Assembly (NCBI GenBank): GCA_016785225.1
Contig: JAFBJZ010000871.1
Span: 1,178,001 to 1,242,000 of the forward strand
Reading direction: 5' to 3'
Length of the DNA stretch: 64,000 nucleotides
Origin: Psettodes erumei
Taxonomy: Eukaryota > Chordata > Actinopteri > Pleuronectiformes > Psettodidae
The notes under the pieces are model-generated. The model made no database searches and had not been told where the DNA came from. It was given only the letters and a program-made list of their open reading frames with translations. Both the position numbers and the translations under genes were made by a program. Of this stretch, positions 12,276 to 24,190 are shown piece by piece; the first letter of the stretch is position 1; each line of letters begins with the position of its first letter.

Positions 12276-13189
12276 GACTAATGAGTGACTGCATGCAGAG
12301 GGATGGAAGGCCACAACGAGGGGTGGGGTGGGGGGTGGAGAGAAAGGGTAAACCATGAACAGGATGGTAGGAGGGAAATTGATGAGAGATAAACTGAGTT
12401 AAAATTGAAAGCAGAAATTAGTTTTGTTTGTATTCATTGATTTTTCTAGGCCTCTTGGAGGCTGTGTAAACAACATCGCTGACATACTGTATTCTCACTT
12501 TTTATACTGTAAGGTTTTATTGCAAACGTGTTAGAAAACAGTCACTTGTTTACACATCCAGCAGACATGGAACAACTTAAGCATCCATTTGGGAGGGTTT
12601 GTTTTTGACCATCTGATTAATATAAGTCCAACATTCCCTCTCTCTTTATCTCTGTATTGGACTCCAGCAAGTTCTCAGAAAAAAAATATCTGCCTCTTTA
12701 TACTCCACTATGTTCACCAGCTAGTTGCTAACTACCTACCAGTAGTGATTGTTCACATAAAGCAAGCAGCGGCAAGATAATGACACATGCTCGTTGTGCT
12801 CAGAGCAGATCAGAGTTTAGAGACTGACTGAATAGGGATTAAGCTGTTTTCCAAATGTAAACACCCTCCCAAAGTGTAAGGGAAAAGCATCCTGTTTTTT
12901 TTCATCCAGCCTGTATATTAGCAGGTGTAAGTATTTGACAGGAGGTACAATTGCACTAATTCAGCTTAGCTACCTCATTTTATTCAATCTTATTGTTTAT
13001 TGGCAGCCAAAATATTGCTTTTCTCTGCATTGCTAAAGCCATAACACTGGCATCAAAAACCCATCTTACACACGTACACATTGTGTCACAGTAAGCACTT
13101 GTCCTCTTGCTCACACTGCTGTCTGTGTCTCCAGCTCGTAAACAAACACACGCACGCACGCAGCACACTCCAGGGAGTGTGTTGGCATT
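12276..13189. other. No recognisable feature
   Basis: Unique-looking DNA with a G-rich patch at 12,318-12,341 (GAGGGGTGGGGTGGGGGGTGG), which could fold as a G-quadruplex. No coding or repeat signal was identified. Confidence 0.45.
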
Positions 13190-13690
13190 TCACTACAGCT
13201 CATTCTGTCATGATGACGTTATGGAGCCTTCCAGACACCTCTCAGACAGATTGGCTTCTCATCTTTAAGACAGCTGATAATGAATTTAAAGCACGGCCCT
13301 TGGCTTTGGCATACCTGTGGAAAGCAAAATCCCAGACGATGAAAGAGGCAGACAGACACTATGTGCCTTGGCAAGACATCATAGCGGAAATGAAAATAAC
13401 TTGTGCTGGTGTGAGGGTAAATTGGCAGGTTTCATAAAAGGCAGCCTTTCTCCTTTGCAAGGTGCTCCAAGGAATGAATAAGATTTGTTTTTCTGCCACT
13501 GTCCCGCAGAAACCTGGAATCTCTAAAATGACAGCTCGGTCAGAATACACGACATCAGGATGACTTTTCCATCTACCACCATATGTGAGTTTTGACAGTT
13601 TCTGATGAGATTTAGTTGTTTGGCTTGGTTTGGTCTCAGCGCCTTTCATTTGTGAGACAATATCAGCTGTCAATTATGCTACAAAAGATT
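13190..13690. other. Candidate conserved non-coding element
   Basis: A repeat-free 500-bp block of mixed composition. It holds motifs common in developmental enhancers: GACAGCTGATAATGAATTTA at 13,269-13,288 (E-box CAGCTG beside an AT-rich homeodomain-type site) and ATCAGCTGTCAATTATGC at 13,662-13,679. Both strands stay open for about 100 codons (plus 13,081-13,437; minus 13,359-13,673), but neither frame resembles a known protein. Calling it conserved is inference, because no alignment was possible. Confidence 0.3.
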
Positions 13691-16284
13691 ATAGACAGTG
13701 CATAGTTTCAGGAGGCAACAGAGAATAATTTGTTATCTTTGAATGATGCAGAGGTATGTTGACAGGGCAAGATCACAATGAAGAGGGGATGCGATGAAAG
13801 GAAGTTATCAAAAGTGCTATTTTGGAGAAGCTGTCTGCGTGGGTGTTGCAAGGTTCTTGTGGCCATTTTCTAAAAATGAGTGTTCAGGCAGCAGTGCACT
13901 GTAACTTGTTCCGTTAATGAAGAGATCAGCAGTTCTCTTTAAGCGCTCTCGCAGTGATTGTGGTTGCAGGGGGCTTGTGACACTCTGTGCAGCCTTTACC
14001 AGCAATATCAATCATAGTTAGTCTTAGGCTTTTAAATTTTTTGGATCCCTTGTGCTGCACTTGTGTAACATTACCTTTAATTTTGCTCTTCTGAAAGATC
14101 GTTGACTTCTGTTCCCAGATCAGTCACTTCAGTGACTGTGGTGACTGTAGGAGGAATGGCTTGCTCCAGGACTCACATGTTGAGAAGGGTGACGAGTATT
14201 TTGGTCATTGGTTTTTCTAGTGCATGGACTTAAACCATTACTCTGCAGGTTACCAGCCATTCAATAGCAACATGCAGCACAAACACCCATGTACCTGAGG
14301 CTTGCAGGCATCTAACAGCTCTCTTTAACTAATAAAAATCATATCTGCTATCAGTTAGTGAGAAGGCCTAAAGGGAGCTAACTTTATAGTCTTTATAATT
14401 GATGAATAGATATGAGAGTTGAATCAATCTTCTAATCTAATGCTCTGTAAGAATAAGAAAATTTACCAAAATGTGAAATTATCCCTTGTGGCTGCAACAG
14501 GTCACACCAAAGCAATAGGAGTACCAAAAGCCAAAAAGTTGGAGATGCTAGCCAACCAAGGTAACATGCAACATGCAGATTACATTTTTTGTATGGTTGT
14601 CAGGAAGAACGTGAATATCTCCAATATGAATGAAATTCACCTATACTTTTCAGTTGTTTTTTGCAGTGGGTAAATTTAAGTAAGGCAGACAGAAAAAAAA
14701 CATGTTTTTCTTTCGTTCCATAGACTGAGATTTCAGTCTAATACTGACTTGATAATGGCTATACAGCACAATTCTGCTCATGGTACATTAACGTTGATAG
14801 TTTATAATACTTTCTGAATATATTACCCAGGAGGATTGTAGAATAGGGTGAACTTTCTGTTAAGACGTAAAAATGTTAAAATTAAGTATCCCCAATAGCT
14901 CAACTTTTACTACCTTTAATTCATTTGATTCAGCTCAATAAAGAACAGAAGTGATTTGTACAATACTGTCTCAAGTGGTCCGAGTACTGTTTGATATCCG
15001 CCAGGTATAGAGGAGTGAGGTGTCTCAACTCTCACTGACATGATATTCCTGGAAAATGTCTTTATGATAACTTCCTGCCTAATAAGTTCAAAAAAGCAGA
15101 TTGGTGAAAGCAATACACTCCTTAAAAGTTGGCAAAAATCCAAAGACTGACAAGTTGTTTCATCATTGACAACTTTAGTCTCATTGAAAATTTAAGCTAC
15201 AACAACATCCAAATATTTACTGGCAGGAGTTTGCCAGTGGTAATTAAATTTTCTCACATAGTATTGTACATTGTAACATTCAAAAGTGTCGTTAAACACA
15301 TGAATGGAAATTATTGTGACTCCCCATATATGTTGATAGAGACAGAAGCCTCTGATCGCAGAGAATCAAACTAATAACAGTTAGTAGATCACAGGTTAAT
15401 ACTGTAGATGTTTAACTTTACAATAAAAAATAAAGTAAACAATGTGAAATGAACATTTGTTTTTGAAGCATTTTGACTTTTTTTTTTAACTTGAATTTCA
15501 ACTTTTTTTTCCGCTTGTATGGATTGTATGCATTTTACTTTTTAGTCAGTTGGCCTTGGTATTGATATTGTCTTTTCAACTTGTCACATAATGGTGTCTG
15601 CCTTGTAATGTAGAGACTGAGGGGAAATCAGAAATGGGCTGTGTGAGATCCATAGACGATGAAAATGTGACAGTTACTTAGTCTAAGATGGAGAAAACAA
15701 CATCAATATATTGGAGTAGAGGGAGATTTAAATTAGATTTCCATGGGATGAAAGGCAGCTTGCAGATAATGAAGTGCCCCTTTTGACTGGTGGCCAAAAT
15801 AACAGGGACACAAATGCACACACGCACACTGTCTCACAACCACACACTGTGAGAAGGCCAGACCCATAAACAGGCATACACCATTATCAAGTGGATACTG
15901 GCTTTTACACACTAATCCCAGTCAAATCCCTTTGGAAAGCAATGAGACTGGCACCATCTCACAGCCATGCGTATGTGAGTGTGTGTGTCTATGTGTCTGT
16001 GTGGGATAAAGCAGCAAAGTGATCATGCAGAATGTAAATCCCGCAGTGGAGTGTTAACCATCCCTGAGGTTGTGTTATTCTATTGGAGTGGCGTTTCACA
16101 AACTCCTGGGAACCAAAAGCAGTAAATTTAGGCTGTCCTCAGGGGTGGTGAGGGAGGGAAGTGAGAGAGTGATGAGGATGGGAGTGGGAGGAGTTGGTTG
16201 GAGTCTGAAAGCATACAGCTCAATTATGAAGTGTGGAGACACTAGAAAATAGCCTGCCACCCACACTTGCCATGGTACCATTTT
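13691..16284. other. No recognisable gene or repeat family
   Basis: AT-rich DNA. It contains a small perfect inverted repeat, CAGTCACT-TC-AGTGACTG, near 14,122-14,139 and T-rich stretches near 15,478-15,510. No coding or mobile-element signal was found. Confidence 0.5.
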
Positions 16285-16345
16285 AGACCAGGGTGTCCCC
16301 AACATCCTTTTTAAAATTTGGTATAATATATAATGTATAATAATA
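16285..16345 (+). mobile_element. Possible hAT-type terminal sequence
   Basis: ACCAGGGTGTCCCCAACATC followed by CTTTTTAAAATTTGG resembles the common hAT-family end CAGGGGTCCCCAACCTTTTTGG found on non-autonomous vertebrate elements. A different hAT-like end occurs at 18,064. No matching opposite terminus or 8-bp target duplication was found here, so this is a weak call. Confidence 0.3.
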
Positions 16346-16619
16346 TAAGGTATAATTTAATCCAGGCCAGGAATCATCATACACCCACACTCTCACACTC
16401 TTGACAGGTTCGAGAGTTCAAAATTTGGGGGTGAAGTAGTTGATTCTGCTGAAGCCCCAAATAATCAAAATGAATGCTTACTTTACACTAAATGACTGTT
16501 AAAGATAATCAAAGTAAATAATAATGGTAACCGATCAAGATGAAAATGATACAACACATAAATTAAGACATTATACTTTTCCTTCCTCAAGCTAATGGGT
16601 TGCTGCTATTCTTTAAAAA

Positions 16620-16960
16620 ATAGTTTAATGAAATAAGAAGAAAATTAAAAGAGAGGGACTGAAGGAGGGAAGAAAGGAGGGCAAGTTACTGCACAAGAAA
16701 ACTGAAGTAAAATTTTGAAGAAAAAAAAGTTTTCAGGTCAAGAGGGCTAACAGGGCCCTGGAAACACATGGAGGAAAGGGGAATGAGAAGGAGGAGAAGA
16801 ACAAGGGAGGAAATGGATGTATAAAAAGCCAGTCCTGTCTGCTTGTGCCCCCCCTCCCTCCCCCAGAGGATGGTGTGATGGAGTAGAGATGAAAGGGAGA
16901 CTTTGAAGAAGAAGTGATCCTTCCCTCGCTCCCTCGAAGGAGGAGGAGAGGGATCAGAGC
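16620..16960. repeat. Purine-rich (plus strand) tract
   Basis: The plus strand is A/G-biased (AGAGAGGGACTGAAGGAGGGAAG, GAGAAGGAGGAGAAG), with a short C-rich interruption at 16,849-16,865. The two overlapping minus frames here are open for compositional reasons (Ser/Leu/Pro/Phe-rich) and are not annotated as genes. Confidence 0.65.
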
Positions 16961-17811
16961 AGAGGCCCCTGACACAGCAAGAGATGTCAAGATAGACACA
17001 CACAGTACTTTCCACATTATTCACTTCATTGAGAAGTTCTGTCGAAGGTGACTTTACAGTCCATTTTCTTTTGCTTTGAGTATAGCTTTCTGAAACTGAC
17101 CACATGGGCTATGGTTTTATATTTTTACATTTTCTCAATGCTGACAGCACTGAATTGCTCTCAAAAGACATACCTCTACTATATCTCTGGACACGCTCAT
17201 TGGACATGTTTGCTGTGTCTTCTCTGACTCAGCTTTAAGAGACGAGCATAGATCGAAGGATGATGAAGGAGGGGATTGTTCCGGGTGTCAGGCAGCGTGT
17301 ATTGTCTCCAGCATGAGCAAAATTTGTTGAATTCGTTTTCGATTCCACAATCTTTGTCATAGATGACCTGCTCCATATTACATGAATGAAACTCAAAGCT
17401 GGTTTCTGCAATCAATATATGAACACAGTTGATGACAGTACATAACTGCAAATGGTACCATCACAAATTGTGCCATACTGCTGTAATAGGCAGAAATCAA
17501 TGAACTTGACAGTATTTTTATTTTTTTAGCAAGACTGGATTTTGGCATGGATTTTGCCTCCATATGACAAAAGTAGCAGACAAAAGAAGATCACAACAGT
17601 CGAAGATGTACAGGCGTTGGATGGACCTCAGGCGTAATATCATGTATTCCTCACATTTTCTCCAAATAGCTCAGATCAACTCATCCAAAAATGTAACCAT
17701 TAATTTCATCCCTTTTTATGCCTGGCTCTCTTAACATCTCTGTCATTTTGTGCTGTCAGCATGCAGTGTCTTTTAATCTCACTTTTCTATTGATGTGGCC
17801 ATGGAGGCTGC
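16961..17811. other. No recognisable feature
   Basis: AT-rich DNA upstream of the hairpin. Nothing was identified. Confidence 0.5.
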
Positions 17812-17854
17812 ATCTTGTGCAGCCTGTCTCAAGCAGAGACAGGCTGCACAAGAT
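17812..17854. repeat. Perfect inverted repeat: 19-bp stem, 5-nt loop
   Basis: The left arm ATCTTGTGCAGCCTGTCTC (17,812-17,830) is exactly complementary to the right arm GAGACAGGCTGCACAAGAT (17,836-17,854), separated by AAGCA. The left arm also sits in a smaller palindrome, GGCTGC...GCAGCC (17,805-17,823). The stem is much shorter than a typical metazoan miRNA precursor. No T-run follows directly, so a pol III terminator is not evident. It may be a recent fold-back (template-switch) duplication or a nuclear hairpin; which one is inference. Confidence 0.95.
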
Positions 17855-18063
17855 AACGCCTGTCACTGCTTGAGAGCATTCAAAATCTATCCATCTGTAA
17901 CTTCATTATTCAACTCACGGTCAATGATGAGTCCATCCATGACTCCAGTCTCATCTATTCAAACATATTCTCTTTTCACAATATGCAGTCATTTCATTCT
18001 GGCCTTAATTATTTAGCCTTTCATCCTTTCACTCTAAGCTTAGTATTCACAATCACGCAATTC

Positions 18064-18240
18064 ACAGTGGCACTCAACCTTTTTGATTTGCTCACAGCAA
18101 AAACGATGTGGTAAGTTGTAAAAGTCTAAGGTAAGTCAAATTTTTAATTGCTCTGAAATGTCACAGAAAAAAGAAAAGGAAAAAGAAAAAGCCTGGGGGA
18201 TCACTTACGAGGGTCAGCAAACACAAAGGGTGGATGGATA
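18064..18240 (+). mobile_element. Possible hAT-like or other dispersed repeat end
   Basis: CAGTGGCACTCAACCTTTTTGATTTG begins the segment. Its shape matches CAGTGGTTCTCAACCTTTTT, a common vertebrate hAT-type terminus. A purine-rich part (AAAAAGAAAAGG) follows around 18,167-18,192. A pseudo-splice acceptor (TTGATTTGCTCACAG, ending 18,097) and the donors GTGGTAAGT (18,108-18,116) and AAGGTAAGT (18,128-18,136) lie inside and are best explained by the repeat. The right end is undefined. Confidence 0.35.
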
Positions 18241-18868
18241 AGGTTGAAATTAAATAAAATATGATTTTAAGCATAATTAATTAAATCTGAATATAAGTGA
18301 ATCAGATCTTTAGTGTTAAATGGGATTTGATTTGTCACTGTTGCTGTTACAACAGACTGTGGCCCAGAGTATACATGTTCAAGGTCCTCGCGGGCATCAC
18401 CTGCTCTGCGGTGTCCTTCAGCCAGGCTCTGAACACCTTCCAAAGTTCTGGTCAGTAGATGACCATGACCTTTGACCTTTTCGGGAAGGACAGGATCAGA
18501 GTTACCTCATGGGAGTAATTATCATTGGAGATGTTCCACGTACAATATCACCAAAAATTAATCTTTGCCTCATTATTTTAGAGGCACTAGTACTATAAAT
18601 ACCTGAAACCATTACATGAAGTTTGGAAACCTGCAGCACTCTGCAGCAACTGACACTGAGCAGTCCTTTCTCCAACTTTATTGCAAAGCTTGGGAATTAT
18701 TATACAACATAAAGGAATGTTGCTTTGATTTTATTTATACATATATTTTATACAAATGCCAGAGTCAGTGAAAGTGAGGCATTCAAATTTCATCTTAAAT
18801 TAATTTTGTGCACATGAGTATTAGACTTGTCAAAATACAACCTCATCAGTCCCATTTTAAAACAGACT
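18241..18868. other. No recognisable feature
   Basis: AT-rich spacer. Nothing was identified apart from an AT-rich CTATAAATAC at 18,593-18,602, which has no supporting promoter context. Confidence 0.5.
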
Positions 18869-18980
18869 GAGCAGTGTTGGGCAATGATAAGTCACCTACA
18901 TGTTACAGCAATGTAACAACTTATTTTACTAATGAATCGTTGAAGGTATTACAAGGCATTATATTGCAGTAATGTTGTGT
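18869..18980 (+). mobile_element. Diverged dispersed repeat of the 'CAGTGTTGGG...TTAC' type
   Basis: It opens with GAGCAGTGTTGGGCAATGAT and continues with several TTACA/ATGTAAC words and ATTACAAGGCATTATATTGCAGTAATG. This pattern resembles non-autonomous fish repeats beginning CAGTGTTGGG and rich in GTTACTTTTAAAAGTAATGC. Non-coding. Boundaries are approximate and the family was recognised from memory. Confidence 0.4.
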
Positions 18981-20217
18981 TAAAAACATTGAGCCTGATC
19001 AGTCTTACCAGGAATTATGTGACAACTGACAACCAAATGAGGCAAAACTTGCCTTAACTCCAGTGTATTTTGTGTTCTTTAAAATGTTTTTATGTTGAAG
19101 ACAGAAGATGCTACTTAGTAGTAGTAGTAGTGTTTGATTACTTGCCCTACATACTGAGCACAATGTGCAACTTATTTACAACCCAACATCTGTATAATTA
19201 CATGTTTTTCTTACAAGTTTTTACTCAGTAATGACTGCCATTCTCGGTGTGACAGGAAGCACCTTCAAGCGACAGAATAAATGTAACCTTGTTGTATGTA
19301 ATCTTGATGAGAAGCTGAGCTACATGGGGGGGAAACAGGCCATGTTATTGGGACCAGAGATGACTGGTTGAACACTGCATCAGCACATTGACATCGATGC
19401 TGGTTGTCTGCCCTTAAGCTCAGTCACCATTATTTTGTCTCCTCAATAATTACTGCTTGATAGTGTTTTTTCTGACATTTGAGATTCGTTCAACATGTAA
19501 AGACGTTAAATGTTAAAGTTAAAGTAAATGAATCACAATCAATGATCTTTTCACTGAATTCCATTCTCTCCCTCTCTCACGTAAACATACCCACACTTAC
19601 TGTAATTAGACACTTTTCAGGTGCTCATGATATATTTCCATGCCTTTTTATCCTCCCTGACTTGTATGAATACGTGTTGTGCCTGCACGAATATGTGTGC
19701 TTGTATGAGTGTGTGAAAGTTAAGGTATGTAATGTGATTAGATGGCTATTGAACAGTCCACGTTGATCAATTACATGTCCTGTCACCAATGTAGAGAGAG
19801 AGAGCTTTTTGTTTTTGACCTTATATGCGTTTGACGGTGATTCATTAAGACAGCACACACACACACACCTGCACGCAAGCATGCTCACACACTCGCACAC
19901 ACACACAGGCACGCACACACAGGTCAATGATAAAGGTTTGGGGTGCCTGTCATGATGAGAGTCAACGTTCACAGCAGATAGCTAAGACAGATAACTGCCG
20001 TCCCTTTATCATTTTCCAGAAACACACACACACACAAGCAATCTTGCGGAATAGATCAATGGGGTTTCAGTAACAGAGAGTCGATGAGCCTACACATAAT
20101 CACTTCAGAGCTTGTTATGTATTGGTGTCTGTGGTGGATTGAGATTAAAGTGGACTATGGATGATTGCATTTTGGGAAGAAGATTATGTTTTGTTCCAGT
20201 TGGCATGTAACATGTCA

Positions 20218-20221
<4 letters not shown>
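18981..20221. other. No gene; small (AGT)n and CA/GT patches
   Basis: A short AGT run lies at about 19,118-19,132. Imperfect CA repeats occur at 19,853-19,870, 19,885-19,922 and 20,022-20,035. Frames across the CA repeats are artefacts. Nothing else was identified. Confidence 0.55.

Positions 20222-20254
<33 letters not shown>
20222..20254. repeat. (GT)n microsatellite
   Basis: A GT run uninterrupted for 33 bp, ending in GCGCTGG. Confidence 0.95.
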
Positions 20255-20257
<3 letters not shown>

Positions 20258-22544
20258 TGGGCACGTGGCTTCAGTTGCCACTTGGTCCCAAGGGAAAGCA
20301 GGTAGGAAGAATGAATGCAGGGGAGCTGTAGATTGAAAAAAAATGAAAATGTACCCTTCTCTTACAAATGACTCTTTCTCCATTATTCCCTTCTTTCTCT
20401 TGTCTCTTTTCTACATCCCTGTCTTGACATTTCTGAAGTGTTGCTCATATTACTTCAAGGATGTATTCTTCACTGCCACTGTAAAATGAAGACAAGATGA
20501 TGAAGACTAGAACTGAACTGACTTTTCTGTAGGTGACTAAGGGAATATCAGTGGGCAACATCAGAGAGCAGTTTGCAGTAGCAGTATGCAAACATCACAG
20601 CTCAAAAACTGTGGGCTCAGAGAAAAACAAGGACAAAAAAAAATTCAACCAGTAATTCTGACTTTAATGGGTCTTTTCAAATGTGCTCATCCATTAGTTT
20701 GCGCAAGGATTTGAAGGCAGCCTGCCGACCTTTAGGAGAGATCATTAACAGACAAATGCGCTAGCAGTATAAACAAAAATTAATTATATTTGAAGACAAT
20801 AATTAAGTTTTACATTTATTCATCCTGATATATCACTTCAATTCTGCCAGTGTGCACAGTATGAGTCACACGCAAACCTGAAATGCCAGTTTAGCTGAGA
20901 TGACAGAGTTGATATGTCTGCATTTTTGTGTTTTCATCTCTAGTTGTATTGGTATGTTCACGAACAGAGAAGCAAAAATGACAAAATAGAATAGAATAGC
21001 ATAATAAAAACAAATGAAATGAAATCAAAATCATCTGAACCTAAACTAAGAACGAGGAATGTATGTACTGTAAATGTGCAGAAAGAATGTAAATACAAAA
21101 AGGAGGACACACAGGATGCACAAGCAGCCACTGATTAAAAATGGTTAAAAATGAACAAAACGAAGGCAGGATGAACAACGTCTGATATTATGAGGTTTGT
21201 CTGCATTTTGAGTCTGAGTACGCACTTGTACACTGTTTGCTATGTGTGTGTGTGTGTGCACGTACTGCAGTACTGCAGCCCAACTGATAGCTGAAAACAC
21301 TGTGAGTTCCTTCCTGTGAATGCACTGAATACATCCAAAGATAGGGTGAGACAGTGAACGGGGAGAGAGAGCGAGCTCTGATTTATTCAGTAGAACTGCA
21401 GGAGGTACAGATTGAGAAAGTCAATAATTTCAAAGTTTATTTGCTTATGCAACAGCTCTGTACCATGATAATCATCTTTCAAACTTGGCTCAGTTTGAAA
21501 GTCCAACCCTACAGTTTGCAGGCCTGTGAGTTTTGTTGTGCCATTGGTAAGTTGTTGGTCTTGCCTAAGTGTATCTTTTCATGTGCATTCTAATAAATAT
21601 GCTCTGCTGTGAGTTTGTATCTATGTGTGTGTGTGTGTGTGTCTTTGAGGTGAATAATAACTTTTTTCTTATTACCCTGGATGCGGCATGGTGCTTCCAA
21701 GCTTTGCTCACTGGAGTTCAATTACTGGGTTCCCTCTGGCTCGCCTTTTATCACTGAATAAGTAGCTCCCCGATACTGTCTCTCTCTTTCTTGCTCTTTC
21801 TCCCTCTCTCTTTCTGTCTGTGGTCAAAGTCACACAGCTGCATAAGAAAGTGGGAAAAAAAAAACATGTGGTGATGTTTCTACACATCAGCACATGCTGG
21901 ACATGGATCCTGACACATCAACACCGACTTTGTACGAAGATTTGTTAAGGTACACACACTCATTCACTCATCCATACAAACACAAACAGTTTTAGTCCCA
22001 CACACATGGAGAGACACTCGTTACCTTTTTTTCATTCTCACCCCTGGTGAGAAGAATTAACACAATCCCCCTCAAGGTTATAATGCAGATACAAATACAT
22101 ACAAAGGCAGTGCAAAACAGCATCTGAACCACAGGGATGTAAATTTGGATCAACTCGACCATGAATACTGGCAAAATGGAGAGATTAATAGTCTTACTTC
22201 TTTTCACCTATTGTGATGTTTCTACACTGGTTTTCCTATAAAACCTAATAGAGCACTTTCAATGAGCAACCTGTGTAATGAGTTCAGCCAGAAGCACAGT
22301 GGGAAAAACATACGACACACTCTGAGTCGAGTGACATTGAAAGATATATTTATCTGAATGTTAAGCATTTGAAGTCTTTTTTGTTCCTGAAGTACAATAT
22401 ATTTGTCTCACAAAGTACATATAAGATGTAAGACCTCAAAAGATTTACTCTTTATCAGTGGCATTTATTCAAAAATTTCCATGGTTTGAATAAATGTCAA
22501 GCAACTGAGGGATAGGCTGGGGCAGCTGCCTATTTTATATATTT

Positions 22545-22547
<3 letters not shown>
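20255..22547. other. No recognisable gene; two short GT runs
   Basis: AT-rich DNA. Short GT microsatellites lie at 21,244-21,258 and 21,624-21,642, and a CT-rich patch (CTCTCTCTTTCTTGCTC) at 21,779-21,815. No coding or mobile-element signal was recognised. Confidence 0.5.

Positions 22548-22579
<32 letters not shown>
22548..22579. repeat. (CA)16 microsatellite
   Basis: An uninterrupted CA run follows a T-rich stretch (TATATATTTTTT). Confidence 0.96.
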
Positions 22580-22583
<4 letters not shown>

Positions 22584-23514
22584 ACCTTGTTAATTTAATA
22601 TGAGTGAAATGGCAACATTTAAAGTCCACTGGCATATAGTTTTCATGATTATTCATCTTTTCATTCATTTAATCTCGACACTCCTAATGGTATTATAATA
22701 TGATATCATTAATAACATTGTATCATACTGAAATCAAATAATACGGAGGGTGTTATCATAAAACGATCATGTAAAGAAAATATTGCTTGTAAAGATAAGA
22801 GAATTAGTGATAAGCAGAAGTTTTACATTGCACTTGGCATGTCATAACATGGATTTTGTTAATGTTTTGACAATGGTTGCTGAATATTTTTTTGTTTTCA
22901 TTGGATAAAGCAGTTCAAATTACTGCTCAACTTTGCATTTGAAATTTGTTCATTCTCACAGGGGACTTACCTTTGCAGGATAAAACAGATATTATATGCA
23001 AAATGAATAGATGGTCAAGAACCATATACATAGTATATACAGTATATTATAAAGTCATCATAGAAGGGTGCAGAGAAAGGAGAGGGGGAAAGAAGTGAGT
23101 GTATGAAGGGTAGAATAGACAAGAAATGGAGAATCACAACACATACCTCCTCTGCCAGAATGGAGCATTATGCTGCACATAGTTGGTTACTCCACTTACT
23201 ATGGCCAGTGATTCAAACTGGAATGATAAAGTATGACGATACATTTAAGAACTGAATAAACAGATCACATATGGGTAATGGGTGGGTATGGTCATCCCTG
23301 AAAACTGCCATTCATCCCAATAAAAGTGTAGAGGCTTAATATTAAGAGTTTAGAGTCATTTGGCTGTTGTTTTCATTTAAATAAATAAAACAGGAAATAA
23401 TAAAGAAGCTCAGAATTCATGCCATGTTGATTTGTTTTTATGATCACATTTCTTATTTAATGTTCATTTATGATATGTAGCCTACACATTGTTCTTCTTT
23501 TTCTTGTTTTATTC
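22580..23514. other. No recognisable feature
   Basis: Very AT-rich DNA. A minus-strand splice-donor look-alike (CAAAG|GTAAGT, complement of 22,967-22,977) has no plausible exon attached. Nothing else was identified. Confidence 0.45.
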
Positions 23515-23765
23515 GTTTGCTGGTATAGCGTAACCGACGTCACAAGCTGCACGTCTCCATTTTGTTATTCTGGCGCCACCGGGTGAGGGGCACGCGCACT
23601 CAATTAGAGTAATTATGCAGACCCTGCTTTGAAATAGCTGGAGAAGCTACAGTTGGTGGACATTAATTATAAAACTGAAGAAAATGGAGAAACAAACTAC
23701 AACTTCTTAGTGAAACATGAAAATGAGACAGAAGGCGTAACTCTCTGGCGCCAATATGTATGTGG
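23515..23765 (+). other. CpG-bearing promoter/exon-like segment in AT-rich DNA
   Basis: This short block stands out from its AT-rich surroundings. It has several CpGs, a GACGTCA CRE-type site (23,536-23,542), a YY1-like CCATTTTG (23,557-23,564) and two copies of TCTGGCGCCA (23,569-23,578 and 23,744-23,753). Between them a 120-nt stretch (23,638-23,757) is preceded by TAG and followed by GTATGT. It reads open for exactly 40 codons, beginning Leu-Glu-Lys-Leu-Gln-Leu and rich in Glu, Asn and Thr. The pyrimidine tract before the putative acceptor is poor, and I do not recognise the peptide. It could be a small exon, a retroposed fragment between direct repeats, or chance. Confidence 0.25.
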
Positions 23766-24034
23766 TTTTTTGGGGGGGTTTTTTTGTTAGCTCAGTTAAC
23801 TATTACTACTATGTGAGTGACTCATTGCTGAGAATACATCAGGTTTTATGTTGCCACTGCAGTTAATTTTTCAGATTAACCCATTTGAGCAGGCAGTTGC
23901 TCATCAGTAATGTAGTCATAAATAGAAGGAATGTCATATGTGGGTAAAGTAAAATATTACACAGGCTTGTTATATTTCAGTACACTTAAGAATAAAAATA
24001 CATAGAAGTATGCATCTAAAGTATGTATCTAAGG
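23766..24034. other. No recognisable feature
   Basis: It starts with a GT/poly-T mix (GGTTTTTTGGGGGGGTTTTTTTG). Nothing else was identified. Confidence 0.5.
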
Positions 24035-24190
24035 GAAGAATCCACAGAGTCAATCAACAGAGGAGAGGTGAGGATGAATACAGACCCAGAAGAAATAGAG
24101 GGGAGTAGAAGAGCTGAAGAGAGTGAGGGAGGGGGCAGGAGTGGAGGAGATGAAGAGGAAGAAGGAAAGGAGTGGAGGAAAAAAGACAAA
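24035..24190. repeat. Purine-rich (plus strand) tract
   Basis: GA-rich DNA such as GAGGGAGGGGGCAGGAGTGG and GGAAGAAGGAAAGG. The minus strand is open with a Ser/Pro/Leu-rich artefact reading. Confidence 0.7.

Noticed and set aside
18084..18136. Micro-exon suggested by TTGATTTGCTCACAG followed by two GTAAGT donors
   Set aside because: The segment starts with a hAT-like dispersed-repeat end, and possible exon sizes of 11 or 33 nt have no coding partner.
22967..22977. Minus-strand donor CAAAG|GTAAGT
   Set aside because: The DNA upstream on that strand is AT-rich with no open, acceptor-bounded exon.
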